Shown: piece by piece, positions 54,166 through 62,892 of the stretch
How the letters are laid out: each line of letters begins with the position of its first letter
How positions within the stretch are numbered: position 1 is the stretch's first letter
From: Acidobacteriota bacterium
GTDB lineage: Bacteria; Acidobacteriota; Terriglobia; Bryobacterales; UBA6623
Direction: 5' to 3'
Length of the DNA: 64,000 bases
NCBI GenBank assembly: GCA_016125275.1
Contig: WGMB01000003.1
Coordinates: 1,777,896-1,841,895 of the forward strand
The notes under the pieces: generated by a model
Told to the model about the DNA's origin: nothing
Database searches by the model: none
The model's input: only the letters and a program-made list of their open reading frames with translations
Translations under genes and position numbers: made by a program

Positions 54166-55617
54166 TCAGCCGATGCCGAGCTTGCGGCAGATGCCGTCGA
54201 CGCGTTGCTTGACGGCCGAATCCATCTCGATGACGTCGGGCCAGGGCCGCTGAAAGCCCTCCGACGGCCACTTGCGCGTGGCGTCGATGCCCATCTTCGA
54301 GCCGTAGTTCGGCAAGCGGCTGGAGTGGTCGAGCGAGTCGATCGGGCCGAAGGTGAACTGGATGTCGCGCTCGGGGTCGATGTTGTTGAAGGCCTTCCAG
54401 GCGACCTCGGAGTAGTTGTGGACGTCCACGTCCTCGTCTACCACCACGATGCACTTGGTGAACATCGCCTGCCCCAGGCCCCAGATCGCGCTCATCACCT
54501 TGCGGGCGTGGCCGGGGTAGCTCTTGCGGATCGAAAGGATCATCAGGTTGTGGAAGATGCCCTCGGCCGGCATCGACATGTCGCGGACTTCCGGAATCTG
54601 CAAACGCATCAGCGGCAGGAAGACGCGCTCGATGGTCTTGCCCATGAAGTAGTCCTCCATCGGCGGCGGCCCGACGATGGTGGTGGCGTACATCGGCTTG
54701 TGCCGCTGCGTCACGGTGGTGACGTGGAAGACCGGGTACTCGTCCGACAGCGAGTAGTAGCCGGTGTGGTCTCCAAAGGGGCCTTCGGTGCGGGTCTCGC
54801 CGAGGGTCACGTAGCCTTCGAGCACGATCTCGGCGTTGGCGGGAACTTCCAGGTCCACCGACTTGCACTTGACCATCTCGACCGGGTCGCGGCGCAGGAA
54901 GCCGGCGAACATCATCTCGTCGATATCGGGCGGCAGCGGCAAGATGGCGGCCAGCATGACGGTCGGGTCGGCGCCGATGGCCACGGCGACCTCCATGCGG
55001 GTCTGCTTGCCCTCGGCCAGCAGACGGCGATAGTGCTCGGCCCCTTGCTTGTGCGTTTGCCAGTGCATGCCCGTGGTGCGCTCGTCGAAGATCTGCATGC
55101 GGTACATGCCGCAGTTGCGCTTGCCGGTTTCGGGGTTGCGGGAGAACACCAGCGGCAGGGTGATGAAGCGACCGGCGTCTTGCGGCCAGCATTGCAGCAC
55201 GGGGTAGTCGAACAGGGAGAAGTTGTCAGTCTTGACGACTTCCTGACAGGGGCCGGAGCGGACTTCCTTGGGCATGAAGTTGCCGACTTCGGCGAGCTTG
55301 GGCAGCATCTTGAGCTTGCTGACCAGCCCCTGGGGCGTCTTCATCTGGAGGTATTCGGAGATGCGGCCGGCGACGGTGTCCAAGGAATCGACCTCGAGCG
55401 CGAGCTGCATGCGCTCCATCGAGGCCATCGAATTGATGACGACGGGGATGTCGTAGCCCTTGGGCCGCTCGAACAGCAGCGCCGGACCGCCGGACTTGAC
55501 CGAGCGGTCGGCGATCTCGGTGATCTCGAGGATCGGGTCGACTTCGTCCCGGACTCTCTTGAGCTCGCCCCGCTTCTCGAGGGCGGCGACGAACTCCCGC
55601 AGGTCGCGATAAGCCAT
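54166..55617 (-). CDS. UbiD-family decarboxylase
   Basis: A 483-residue member of the UbiD family, prenylated-FMN-dependent (de)carboxylases of aromatic or alpha,beta-unsaturated acids. Landmarks include the N-terminal RDLREFVAALEKRGELKRV, the AIGADPTVMLAAILPLP segment and the EIVLEGYV segment with active-site Glu. Similar to UbiD/VdcC types in length. The cofactor-synthesising partner UbiX is not in this window. The gene is 6 bp downstream of a YwiC-like membrane gene in a three-gene unit, so it may act on a quinone or lipid precursor. Substrate unknown. Confidence 0.94.
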   Translation of the reverse strand: MAYRDLREFVAALEKRGELKRVRDEVDPILEITEIADRSVKSGGPALLFERPKGYDIPVVINSMASMERMQLALEVDSLDTVAGRISEYLQMKTPQGLVSKLKMLPKLAEVGNFMPKEVRSGPCQEVVKTDNFSLFDYPVLQCWPQDAGRFITLPLVFSRNPETGKRNCGMYRMQIFDERTTGMHWQTHKQGAEHYRRLLAEGKQTRMEVAVAIGADPTVMLAAILPLPPDIDEMMFAGFLRRDPVEMVKCKSVDLEVPANAEIVLEGYVTLGETRTEGPFGDHTGYYSLSDEYPVFHVTTVTQRHKPMYATTIVGPPPMEDYFMGKTIERVFLPLMRLQIPEVRDMSMPAEGIFHNLMILSIRKSYPGHARKVMSAIWGLGQAMFTKCIVVVDEDVDVHNYSEVAWKAFNNIDPERDIQFTFGPIDSLDHSSRLPNYGSKMGIDATRKWPSEGFQRPWPDVIEMDSAVKQRVDGICRKLGIG

Positions 55618-55623
55618 AAATTC

Positions 55624-56454
55624 CTATTGTGGAACAGGGCCTCCGCTTGTGGACCAAAGGCCGACCACAGCGGAGGCGCTTTGCAAGGCGCTGAGGGAAA
55701 GCTCCCGCAGCCCCACCCGGCGGAGCGGCTGGGCCAGCAGGCGCGAGTCGTCGAGCCGCAGCAGGTCCGCCGCATGAGCGACGGCCGGAAGCGCCAACCC
55801 GGCGGCCAGCCAGCCGCCCAAACCAATGGCGGCGACCGCCTGCACGGGCTGCCAGGCCCAGGCCAAGCGCCGCTCCACACGCTCGGGCTGTGCGCTCTTG
55901 CGGCCTCGCAGGGTCTCGAGCCGAGCGTGCACGGTCAACACGCCGCCCGTGCTGTGGACCGTGTGGGCCAGGATGAGCAGCCAGACCGTCGCGGCGAAGG
56001 GTTCGCGGCCCGAGGCCAGCCACGGCAACAGCGCCGCCGCGCTCAGGCCGGCAGCGCCGAGCAGTTGGACTGCCGGCGAGCGCTGCTTACCTCGCACGGC
56101 CGCGTAGGTCGCCACCCCGCCCAGGACCAGTCCGCCGAGTAAGAGCCCGGCCAGCCAAGCGACAGGAACGACCGACGCCAGGGCCAGGCCGCTGAGCAAC
56201 AGAACGAAGGCGGCGAGCGGCAGGGTGCGGCGCGCCGCGTCGGCTTCCGGGCGAGGCTGTCGCCAGACCCAGCGCTGTCGGGCCAGGATCACCAAGGCTT
56301 CGCGCGCCACGAAGGCCGCCAAGGCCGCCCCGAACGCGGCCGCATGCAATGGCGTCGCCGTCCGAGTCAGCAGCGCGGAGGCGGCCATCGGGAACAGCAG
56401 CATCCCCCAGGCGCCGTGCTCCCGCGGAATCGCGTAGCGGGTCGTTGCGCTCAC
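55624..56454 (-). CDS. YwiC-like polytopic membrane protein
   Basis: A 276-residue protein with about eight membrane helices. The N-terminus TTRYAIPREHGAWGMLLFP carries the PREHGAW signature of the YwiC-like family, which is uncharacterised and has a weak UbiA-like pattern. Basic/polar segments REALVILARQRWVWRQPRPE and HARLETLRGRKSAQPE lie between helices. A GTG at 56454 was chosen, since GTGA overlaps the DUF885 stop at 56451-56454. Located between DUF885 and UbiD genes, it could deliver or modify a lipid or quinone, but no reaction is known. Confidence 0.8.
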   Translation of the reverse strand: MSATTRYAIPREHGAWGMLLFPMAASALLTRTATPLHAAAFGAALAAFVAREALVILARQRWVWRQPRPEADAARRTLPLAAFVLLLSGLALASVVPVAWLAGLLLGGLVLGGVATYAAVRGKQRSPAVQLLGAAGLSAAALLPWLASGREPFAATVWLLILAHTVHSTGGVLTVHARLETLRGRKSAQPERVERRLAWAWQPVQAVAAIGLGGWLAAGLALPAVAHAADLLRLDDSRLLAQPLRRVGLRELSLSALQSASAVVGLWSTSGGPVPQ

Positions 56455-58181
56455 AGGCCCATCAAGCGTTTGACGAACTTCGCCGGCGGCGAGCCGTAGG
56501 AGAGCAACTGGTCGTGGAAGGCCTGCATGTCCTGAATCGGGCCGTACTTGGCCTCCCACGCCGAGCGGATCTCGTTCACTTCCGTGGCCCCGACAAAATA
56601 GGTCGACAGTTGCGCCGAGGTCAGACAGGCCCGGCGCCATTTGCCGGCGGCTTCGCCGTCTTCTTGGAAGCCCTCGTCCAGCATCAGCCGCATGGCTTCC
56701 TCCTCGGTCATCGAGCCGGCGTGGATCTTCTGATCGAGGATCGAGTTCAGGATGGCCCGGGTGAGCATTTTGAGCTGCTGCATCTTCACTTCCGGTCCGC
56801 CGTAGCCGTGCTCCACCATCAACTGCTCGGCGTAGACGGCGTAGCCTTCGACGAAGGAGCCTGAGTAGAAGATGGCCCGTAGCCTGGTGGAGCCCTGGTA
56901 GCGGTTCGAGTGCGCCAGTTGCAGGTAGTGGCCCGGCATCGCCTCGTGGACGGTGAGGTCCTCGAGCATGTAGTCGTTGTACTCCTTGTAGAATGACTCG
57001 GCCCGCTCGGCGCTCCAGTCCTTGGGTGTGGGCGAGATGGCGTAGAACGTCTTGCCGTTCTTCTCGAGCGGCCCGGGGGAGTCGCAGTAGGCGGTCGAAA
57101 CGCCGCGCTGAAACTCCGGCATGACGATGATTTCGACGGGTTCGTCGGGCAGGCTCACCAGGCGCTTCTCGGCGACGAAGGCCGTGGCCGTCGCCAGGGT
57201 CTGCTTGGCGTCGTCGACGATGGTGTCGTTGGTGGGCCGATCCTGGGCGAGGCGGTCGAGCACGGCCTTGATGACCTTCTTGCGGTCGTCGGTCGGTCGG
57301 CCGGGGAAGTACTCCTCGTGCAGCGGAACGGCCGTTTCATACAGCGCCGTTTGCGTCTCGGCCAGGCGCTTCTCGGCCTGGGACAGGATCTCCTCCATCG
57401 AGAGGTCCGAGTGCAACGCGAAAGCCAGCTTGCGCCGGAACTTCCGCTCGCCCAGCCGAAAGTCGCCGTTCGAGCGCGGCAACAGGTCCTGTTCGAGCCA
57501 GCGGCCGTACTCCTCCAGAGCCGCCACGGCGGCTTCGCGGGCCGGCTGCAACTGGTCCTTCATCCCCGGGGCCTGTTCGAGAAAGGCGTCGAGCTCATCC
57601 TGGATCAGGACGATGGTCCCTGGATTCTGCAGGATGGCGGTCTCGGTGTGGACGCGCGGAGGGTTCTGCAAATTGGCCTTGGCGGCCTCGAGCGCTGCGG
57701 GAATGGCCTGCAGCCGGCCGCCGAGGCTGCGTAGGCGTTCGTCGAGCGGCGCGAAGTCGCGCGCCAGCAGGCCGTAGATGGCGCCGCCGACGTTGTAGAC
57801 CAGCGGATTCCACTCCTGCTCGCGAATCTCCTCGCCCTCGAAGATGGCCGACTCGATCTGGTTGCGCAGGATCTCGTAGTCGACCGCGTCGGCGGCGTCG
57901 AGGCGAGCGGGGTCGATGGCCTGGAGCTGGGTCAGCCAGCGCTTCTCAGCTTCGAGCGAGCGCTGGAAGCTCTCGGCCGAGTAGTCGTTGAGGCGATCGT
58001 CGTAGCGGTGGTCGCCGAGGTAGGTAGCGAACTCGGGGCTGCGCTCGAGCAGATCCTGCAGGTAGCCGTCGGCCAGCTCGACGAGCTCGTCGCCGGCGGA
58101 CGACTCGGGCTCGGACCCTGCGCCGCACGCGGTCAGCAGCAAGACCGTTCCCAGCAAAAGGATTGTCCACGAAGCCTGCAT
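56451..58181 (-). CDS. DUF885 lipoprotein, predicted zinc metallopeptidase
   Basis: A 576-residue exported lipoprotein with lipobox LTAC (Cys19). The DUF885 domain contains the zinc motif HEAMPGH at residues 412-418 within LTVHEAMPGHYLQ, plus MPEFQRGVSTAY upstream. Several family members are peptidases acting on short peptides, and the fold resembles M3/M32 enzymes. It starts the operon DUF885-YwiC-UbiD and is divergent from the sigma factor gene, from which 72 bp separate it. Cell location: periplasm, anchored to a membrane. Confidence 0.92.
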   Translation of the reverse strand: MQASWTILLLGTVLLLTACGAGSEPESSAGDELVELADGYLQDLLERSPEFATYLGDHRYDDRLNDYSAESFQRSLEAEKRWLTQLQAIDPARLDAADAVDYEILRNQIESAIFEGEEIREQEWNPLVYNVGGAIYGLLARDFAPLDERLRSLGGRLQAIPAALEAAKANLQNPPRVHTETAILQNPGTIVLIQDELDAFLEQAPGMKDQLQPAREAAVAALEEYGRWLEQDLLPRSNGDFRLGERKFRRKLAFALHSDLSMEEILSQAEKRLAETQTALYETAVPLHEEYFPGRPTDDRKKVIKAVLDRLAQDRPTNDTIVDDAKQTLATATAFVAEKRLVSLPDEPVEIIVMPEFQRGVSTAYCDSPGPLEKNGKTFYAISPTPKDWSAERAESFYKEYNDYMLEDLTVHEAMPGHYLQLAHSNRYQGSTRLRAIFYSGSFVEGYAVYAEQLMVEHGYGGPEVKMQQLKMLTRAILNSILDQKIHAGSMTEEEAMRLMLDEGFQEDGEAAGKWRRACLTSAQLSTYFVGATEVNEIRSAWEAKYGPIQDMQAFHDQLLSYGSPPAKFVKRLMGL

Positions 58182-58253
58182 GCGCCCCAGAATATCGCAG
58201 CGGCGGCAAAGGGTTTGCTTCGGCGGAGGCGCCGGTCCGACAATGAAGACCGG

Positions 58254-58886
58254 ATGGCGGAAGCGGAACTAGCAGTTGCGCAGCAAGTCGACGACGAAGC
58301 GGAGCTGGTCGAGCGGACCAGAGCCGGCGATCGCGACGCATTCAATCGCCTGGTCGAGCGGAACGCCCAGAAGGTGTTCCGCATGGCGCGCCACATGACG
58401 CGCAACGACCAGGACGCCGAAGACGTGCTGCAGGAGGCCTTCTTGAAGGCCTACCGGCGGCTGGACCAATTCCAGGGCGACGCCAAGTTTTCCACTTGGC
58501 TGACCCGCATCGCCGTCAACGAAGCGTTGATGCGCCTGCGCAAGCGGCGCAATGACAAGACGGTCTCGCTCGATGAAGAGCTGACGCTGGGCGACTCGCC
58601 GATGCAGCGGGATGTGGCCGACGATGGCGATGACCCGGAAGAGAGCTACGAGCGCGCCGAGATGCGCGAGATTCTCGAAGACGCCATCGATGCGCTCGCC
58701 GAAGGCTACCGCACCGTCTTCGTGCTACGGGACGTGGAGGGTTTCTCCACTGAAGAAACCGCCGAGATGCTCGACCTGTCGATCTCGGCCGTGAAATCCA
58801 GACTGTTGCGCGCTCGACTGCAGTTGCGCGACAAGCTTCGCCGCAGGTTGAAGGGGCATGGGCGTGAAAAAGAAAATCACGTGTAA
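58254..58886 (+). CDS. ECF-type (sigma-24/RpoE-like) sigma factor
   Basis: A 210-residue extracytoplasmic-function sigma factor. Region 2 lies at about 30-95 (VFRMARHMTRNDQDAEDVLQEAFLKAYRRLDQF, FSTWLTRIAVNEALMRLRKR). An acidic linker follows (DDGDDPEESYERAE). Region 4 lies at about 145-205 (GYRTVFVLRDVEGFSTEETAEMLDLSISAVKSRL). It recruits RNA polymerase to stress-type promoters. An in-frame extension upstream is not conserved-looking and overlaps the DUF885 gene, so the ATG at 58254 is preferred. It overlaps the anti-sigma gene by 29 bp. Confidence 0.94.
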   Translation: MAEAELAVAQQVDDEAELVERTRAGDRDAFNRLVERNAQKVFRMARHMTRNDQDAEDVLQEAFLKAYRRLDQFQGDAKFSTWLTRIAVNEALMRLRKRRNDKTVSLDEELTLGDSPMQRDVADDGDDPEESYERAEMREILEDAIDALAEGYRTVFVLRDVEGFSTEETAEMLDLSISAVKSRLLRARLQLRDKLRRRLKGHGREKENHV

Positions 58887-59115
58887 GTCGTTCCTGGACG
58901 ACATGTCGAACTACATCGACGGCGACATCCCGCAGGAGCTGCGGGCGTCGCTGGAAGCTCATCTCGCCAAGTGCCCGGAGTGCTGGGTGCTGTTCGACGA
59001 GACCAAGCAGACGGTGGAGATCTTCCAGAGCTACAACTGCCATCCGCTGCCGGTCGACGTGAAGGACCGGCTGCTGGGCGCGCTGCAGAACCAGTGGGGC
59101 GAGCCAAAAAAATAG
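58858..59115 (+). CDS. Zinc-finger anti-sigma factor
   Basis: An 85-residue soluble ZAS-type anti-sigma factor. The zinc motif is H-x3-C-x2-C in AHLAKCPECW, with an upstream Cys (ITCKSF) and a downstream Cys-His (NCHPLP) as further possible ligands. Without a membrane segment it is cytoplasmic, like RsrA or ChrR, and probably releases the sigma factor on oxidative or other cytoplasmic stress. The 29-bp overlap with the sigma gene in another frame keeps the two proteins close to stoichiometric. Confidence 0.88.
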   Translation: MGVKKKITCKSFLDDMSNYIDGDIPQELRASLEAHLAKCPECWVLFDETKQTVEIFQSYNCHPLPVDVKDRLLGALQNQWGEPKK

Positions 59116-59145
59116 CGCATTCCGGCAAGTTGTGTAACTTCGTGA

Positions 59146-59174
59146 GAAACCGGATTCGCCGCAAGCGAGTCTAA
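59146..59174 (+). promoter_or_regulatory. ECF-like promoter motif before the Crp/Fnr gene
   Basis: GAAACC (59146-59151) and GTCTAA (59169-59174) are separated by 17 bp. The GAAC/GTC pattern resembles promoters of group-4 sigma factors, such as the one encoded just upstream, so this could be a target of that sigma. Distance to the start at 59288 is 113 bp. Confidence 0.3.
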
Positions 59175-59287
59175 TCGCACAGGGGAGGCGGGTCGAGTCA
59201 GGCCCGTGGCGGTTAGATTGGCGTCCTCGCCTGTCTCCACGGGGGAGATAGTGTGGGGCGCGCAGGAGTTCAAGGAGTCTCGCGAAT

Positions 59288-59965
59288 ATGGCGACGGCGT
59301 TCACACAACCAATCCCCACGACAGCCCTTTGGGAAGATCCACTCGCACTACTGCCCCGACGCAAACCCCAATCGTTTGAAAAAGATCAGTCGATCTTCGC
59401 TCCGGAGGACCCGGCGGACAGCCTGTTTCTCGTCGTGAACGGGGCGATCAAGATCAGCCGCTTCTCCGACAACGGCCGGGAAACCGTGCTGGATGTGGAG
59501 TGCTGCGAATCCTTCTTCGGCATCACCAGCCTGCTGGGCGAGGCCGAGCGAGGAGAGATGGCCACGGCCCTGGAACCGAGCCAGGTGATGGAGTGGAGCA
59601 TCATGGAGCTCCGCGACCTGATGGCCCGCACCCCGGACCTCGGGCCGGCGCTGATGCGGATGGTCGCGCGCAAGCTCAATGAGGCCGACGAGCGGATCGA
59701 GAGCTTCGCGGTGGACCACATTCCGCGGCGCCTGCTCAAGGCTTTGCTGCGCCTGGGCGAGCGCTTCGGCGAGACCCAGTCCGACTCCGAGGTGCACCTA
59801 ATGCCGCTGACGCACGAGCTGTTGGCCAAGCATGTGGGTACGTCGCGCGAGATCGTGACGCAGCACATGAGCCAGCTCCGCCGCCGCGGCGTGATCGACT
59901 ACTCGCGTTCCGGGCTCGACTTCAACCCACAGAGGTTGCGGCGCGAGCTGCTGCAAACCAAGTAG
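59288..59965 (+). CDS. Crp/Fnr-family transcriptional regulator
   Basis: A 225-residue regulator. An N-terminal cyclic-nucleotide-type domain (about 25-140: DSLFLVVNGAIKISRFSDNGRE) is followed by a long dimerisation helix and a C-terminal winged helix (about 165-225: LTHELLAKHVGTSREIVTQHMSQLRRRG). The usual Fnr cysteine cluster at the N-terminus is absent, and the cAMP-binding Arg/Ser pair of CRP is not evident, so ligand or signal is unknown. The only adjacent cysteines (CCES, about 75) could be redox-active. AAGGAG precedes the ATG by 10 nt. Convergent with the CDF transporter gene. Confidence 0.93.
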   Translation: MATAFTQPIPTTALWEDPLALLPRRKPQSFEKDQSIFAPEDPADSLFLVVNGAIKISRFSDNGRETVLDVECCESFFGITSLLGEAERGEMATALEPSQVMEWSIMELRDLMARTPDLGPALMRMVARKLNEADERIESFAVDHIPRRLLKALLRLGERFGETQSDSEVHLMPLTHELLAKHVGTSREIVTQHMSQLRRRGVIDYSRSGLDFNPQRLRRELLQTK

Positions 59966-59976
59966 ACGGATCCGCG

Positions 59977-60900
59977 CTAGCAACAAGGGCGCTTGTTGTC
60001 GCCGCTGTCTCCCGTGCAGATGGCATGGGAGGCTGCGCACTCGGCGCTCTCGAACTGCACGGTGGCATGCTGAATGCGGAACTTCTCGTCGAGAACGTGA
60101 TGGATGCGCCCCAGAATGACCCGGCTCTCGGAAGGCGGCATGTCTCCGATGACGGCGTGGCAACTGAGGGCGTGCGAGTTCGACGAAAGGCTCCAAATAT
60201 GAAGGTCGTGGACGTCAGAGACTCCGTCGATCGACCGTAGCGCAGCCTGGACGCTCCCCCACTCCAGGCCGCGCGGCGAGCCTTCGAGCAGAATATTGAG
60301 CGACTCGCCGATGACGCCCCAGGCGCTCCACAGGATGAGTGCGCCGATCAGGGCCGACAGCGCCGGGTCGATCCACAGCGCCGGGGTGTAGCTCATCACG
60401 ATGGCGCCGATGATGATGCCCACCGACGAGAGGGCGTCGCCGAGCATGTGCAGAAAGGCGCCGCGGATGTTCAAGTCATTCTTGGAGTCGGCGTGCAGCG
60501 CCCGCATGACGATCACGTTCACCGCCAGACCGGCCGCCGCCACTACGATCATCACCATCTCCTCGACCGGCGTCGGGTTCAGGAGGCGCTGATAGCTCTC
60601 CCAGAAGATGTAGAGCGACAAGACCACCAGGACGAGGGCGTTGACGAAGGCCGCCAGCACGCCCGCCCTGTGGTAGCCGTAGGTCTTGGTCTTGTTGGGA
60701 GGCCGTTGCTGCCAGCGATAGGCGAACCAGGCCAGCAGCAGCGAGAGCGTATCGGTGAAGTTGTGTCCGGCGTCGGAGAGCAGCGCCAGCGAGTCCGCCT
60801 GGACGCCGGCGAGGAGCTCGACGACGATGAAGGCCGCAGTCAACCACAGCGAGAACTGGAGGTTTCGCCCCGTCGACGGGCTGTGGCTATGGGTATGCAC
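59977..60900 (-). CDS. Cation diffusion facilitator (Zn/Cd/Co efflux)
   Basis: A 307-residue CDF transporter with six membrane helices and a C-terminal cytoplasmic domain, the CzcD/ZitB layout. The first metal site is in LLSDAGHNFTDTLS (Asp, His, Asp) and the second half of the site is in FLHMLGDALSSVG. The N-terminus is His-rich (MHTHSHSPS). The C-terminus ends in CTGDSGDNKRPCC, whose Cys pair may bind metal. It exports Zn(II), Cd(II) or Co(II) by proton antiport. It converges with the Crp/Fnr gene 11 bp away. Confidence 0.95.
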   Translation of the reverse strand: MHTHSHSPSTGRNLQFSLWLTAAFIVVELLAGVQADSLALLSDAGHNFTDTLSLLLAWFAYRWQQRPPNKTKTYGYHRAGVLAAFVNALVLVVLSLYIFWESYQRLLNPTPVEEMVMIVVAAAGLAVNVIVMRALHADSKNDLNIRGAFLHMLGDALSSVGIIIGAIVMSYTPALWIDPALSALIGALILWSAWGVIGESLNILLEGSPRGLEWGSVQAALRSIDGVSDVHDLHIWSLSSNSHALSCHAVIGDMPPSESRVILGRIHHVLDEKFRIQHATVQFESAECAASHAICTGDSGDNKRPCC

Positions 60901-60956
60901 GGCTGAGCTGCTCCCTCATCGGCTGCCCTCAATCTAGGAGACTCCCCCGGAGAGGG

Positions 60957-62372
60957 TCAACCGGCTCGACGGGGCCGCCGCTTGGAGGCCTTGGCCGATT
61001 GGGCGTCCGAACGCCGCGCGGGACCGCCGGCGGGAACCGGGACAGGCTCCGCGGGATCGACAGGCGGCGAGGGCGGAGAAGCCGCCGCGAACCAGAGTCC
61101 CCAGGCCAGCGCCGCCGTCAGCAGGGCCAGGGGCGCCATTTGCGACAGGAGCCGGTCGGCGGAGGTCTCCAGCCACCACTGGATCTCGTTGCGTCCGGTG
61201 GCATAGGCCAGCAAGGCGCCCAGAAACTGCGCGCCGGCCAACGCCGGAGCCGCCCAGAACCACCACGGCGCCCGCAGGCTCGCGCCGGCGGCCGCGCCGG
61301 CCAGCAGCAGCGGAAACGTCAACTGAAAGCCCGACACGCTGAAGGCTCGGCGCAACAGCGAGCGCAACGCCACGGCGAACAGGTCGCCATGAAAGTCGAG
61401 CAGCAGCGAAAAGCCGGCGGCCTCCACGCCGTGCGAAGAGCGCACGGCCGACCAGGCGCCCAACAGCACGACCGGCGGCGCCAGCAGCCAGGCCCACTCG
61501 GCCGCGGGCCGCTTGCCGCGCAGCAGGCCGACGGCGGCCAGCGCGACGAACGCCAGCAGGAAGAGCTGGCCCTCGTTCTTGGTCCAAGCTGCGGCGGTGG
61601 CCGCCAAGGAGGCCGCGATCCAGTCCCAGCGGGCGCCGTCGCGCAACGCCAGGATCAAGAAGCCGGCGGCCAGCGCGAAGTAGGCCGACAGCGCGGTGTC
61701 GGCGTAGCCGGCCAGCTCGAAGGCCACCCGCTGCACCACCGGAACCAGCGCCAGCAGGGCCGTCACGATCCCGGCCGTCAAGGGATTGGCCGCGCGCCGC
61801 GCCACGTAATGGAAAGAGCCCAGCAGCGCGAGGTAAAAGCAAGGGCTCAGCAGCTTGGCCGACTGGTCGGCGGCTTCGCCGGCGAGCCCATAGAGAAAGG
61901 TGGCGTAGAGGGGCGTCAGCAGCGGATAGCCCGGCTGCCCCACGAACTCCCGGGTGCGGTCGAGGTAGCCGCTCAGCGAGCCGTCGAGATAGAACGCCTT
62001 GGCCTTGAACAGCCAGATGGCCCAGGCGTCCCAGCTCTGGCTGGTCAGCGGCATGGCCCGCTCATAGGGCGCCCACACGGCCAGGGCCAGAGCCGCCGCG
62101 CCGACCGCCGCCGCTTGGGCCGGGTGAAAGCCCAGGCGTAGCGCCGGGCGCTCGCGCGTGAGCTTCCAGGCGGCCAGCGCCAGCAGGGGCGCCAACGCGA
62201 GCCAGGCATTGAGAGGGAGCCTCGCCGCGCCGGCGAAGAACAGTTCCACGGAAAGCGCGAACGCCCCCAGGCAAAAGCCCATGGAGAGGCCCTCGGCGGG
62301 GCCCGCCTCGAGCTTTCGGGGCAGCAGCAGCCATCCCAGCAGGGCGGTCAGGATCAGTCCGGCGTGCACCAT
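60957..62372 (-). CDS. Polytopic glycosyltransferase-like membrane protein
   Basis: A 471-residue protein with about 11-13 membrane helices, an early extracytoplasmic loop with acidic and aromatic residues (TSQSWDAWAIWLFKAKAFYLDGSL), and a basic, Pro/Lys-rich cytoplasmic tail (PARRSDAQSAKASKRRPRRAG). The pattern suits a GT-C glycosyltransferase or a polyprenol-phosphate-sugar-dependent enzyme, but no family assignment is secure. Start at 62372 shares its A with the stop of the preceding gene (TGATG), so the two are co-expressed. Confidence 0.75.
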   Translation of the reverse strand: MVHAGLILTALLGWLLLPRKLEAGPAEGLSMGFCLGAFALSVELFFAGAARLPLNAWLALAPLLALAAWKLTRERPALRLGFHPAQAAAVGAAALALAVWAPYERAMPLTSQSWDAWAIWLFKAKAFYLDGSLSGYLDRTREFVGQPGYPLLTPLYATFLYGLAGEAADQSAKLLSPCFYLALLGSFHYVARRAANPLTAGIVTALLALVPVVQRVAFELAGYADTALSAYFALAAGFLILALRDGARWDWIAASLAATAAAWTKNEGQLFLLAFVALAAVGLLRGKRPAAEWAWLLAPPVVLLGAWSAVRSSHGVEAAGFSLLLDFHGDLFAVALRSLLRRAFSVSGFQLTFPLLLAGAAAGASLRAPWWFWAAPALAGAQFLGALLAYATGRNEIQWWLETSADRLLSQMAPLALLTAALAWGLWFAAASPPSPPVDPAEPVPVPAGGPARRSDAQSAKASKRRPRRAG

Positions 62373-62857
62373 CACCGCAGCTTGAAGACGGACACCACCG
62401 AATCGCCGCCCAACCGCTCGGCGCCTTCCGTGCGGGCGGCCAGGACGGCTTCGTCCCAATTTTCGGCAAAGGGCTCGGCGGCCAGGTTCTGGGGCGTGTC
62501 CCGAAAGACCGCCAAGTAGCCGCAGCCATCCGCCGGAGCCGACACGTCGGCCGTCACGGAGACCTTGCGGGGATAGAGAAGGTAGTCGAAGCGCGCGTTG
62601 TAGTAGTCGACGGCGGCGGGCCCGGCGTAGGCCAGCGTCTGGACGCAAGCGTCGGGGGGAACCTTCTCGGCGATGGCGTGCGCCACCGCAAACGCGGGGT
62701 TGTCGAGCAGCGCGGCGCGCTCGGCGAGGCTCTTGCTGTCCAAGGCGGCGAGCATCCGGCTCTGCCGCTCCCACTGGGTGCTGAGCGCCGGCGCGGCCAG
62801 GGCGGCCGACAGCGCCAGCACGCCGTAGAGAGCCAGGGCCGGAGTCGCTCGCGTCAA
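62372..62857 (-). CDS. Hypothetical membrane-anchored protein
   Basis: A 161-residue protein with an N-terminal hydrophobic segment (about 6-26: PALALYGVLALSAALAAPAL) that works as a signal anchor. The rest is soluble and extracytoplasmic, with cysteines in DACVQTL and DGCGYL. It overlaps the glycosyltransferase-like gene by one base, so it may be an accessory subunit, for example substrate presentation or a periplasmic cap. No family recognised. Confidence 0.72.
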   Translation of the reverse strand: MTRATPALALYGVLALSAALAAPALSTQWERQSRMLAALDSKSLAERAALLDNPAFAVAHAIAEKVPPDACVQTLAYAGPAAVDYYNARFDYLLYPRKVSVTADVSAPADGCGYLAVFRDTPQNLAAEPFAENWDEAVLAARTEGAERLGGDSVVSVFKLR

Positions 62858-62892
62858 CTCAGGATGGTATCACGCGCCTTTGGGCCCCAGGC

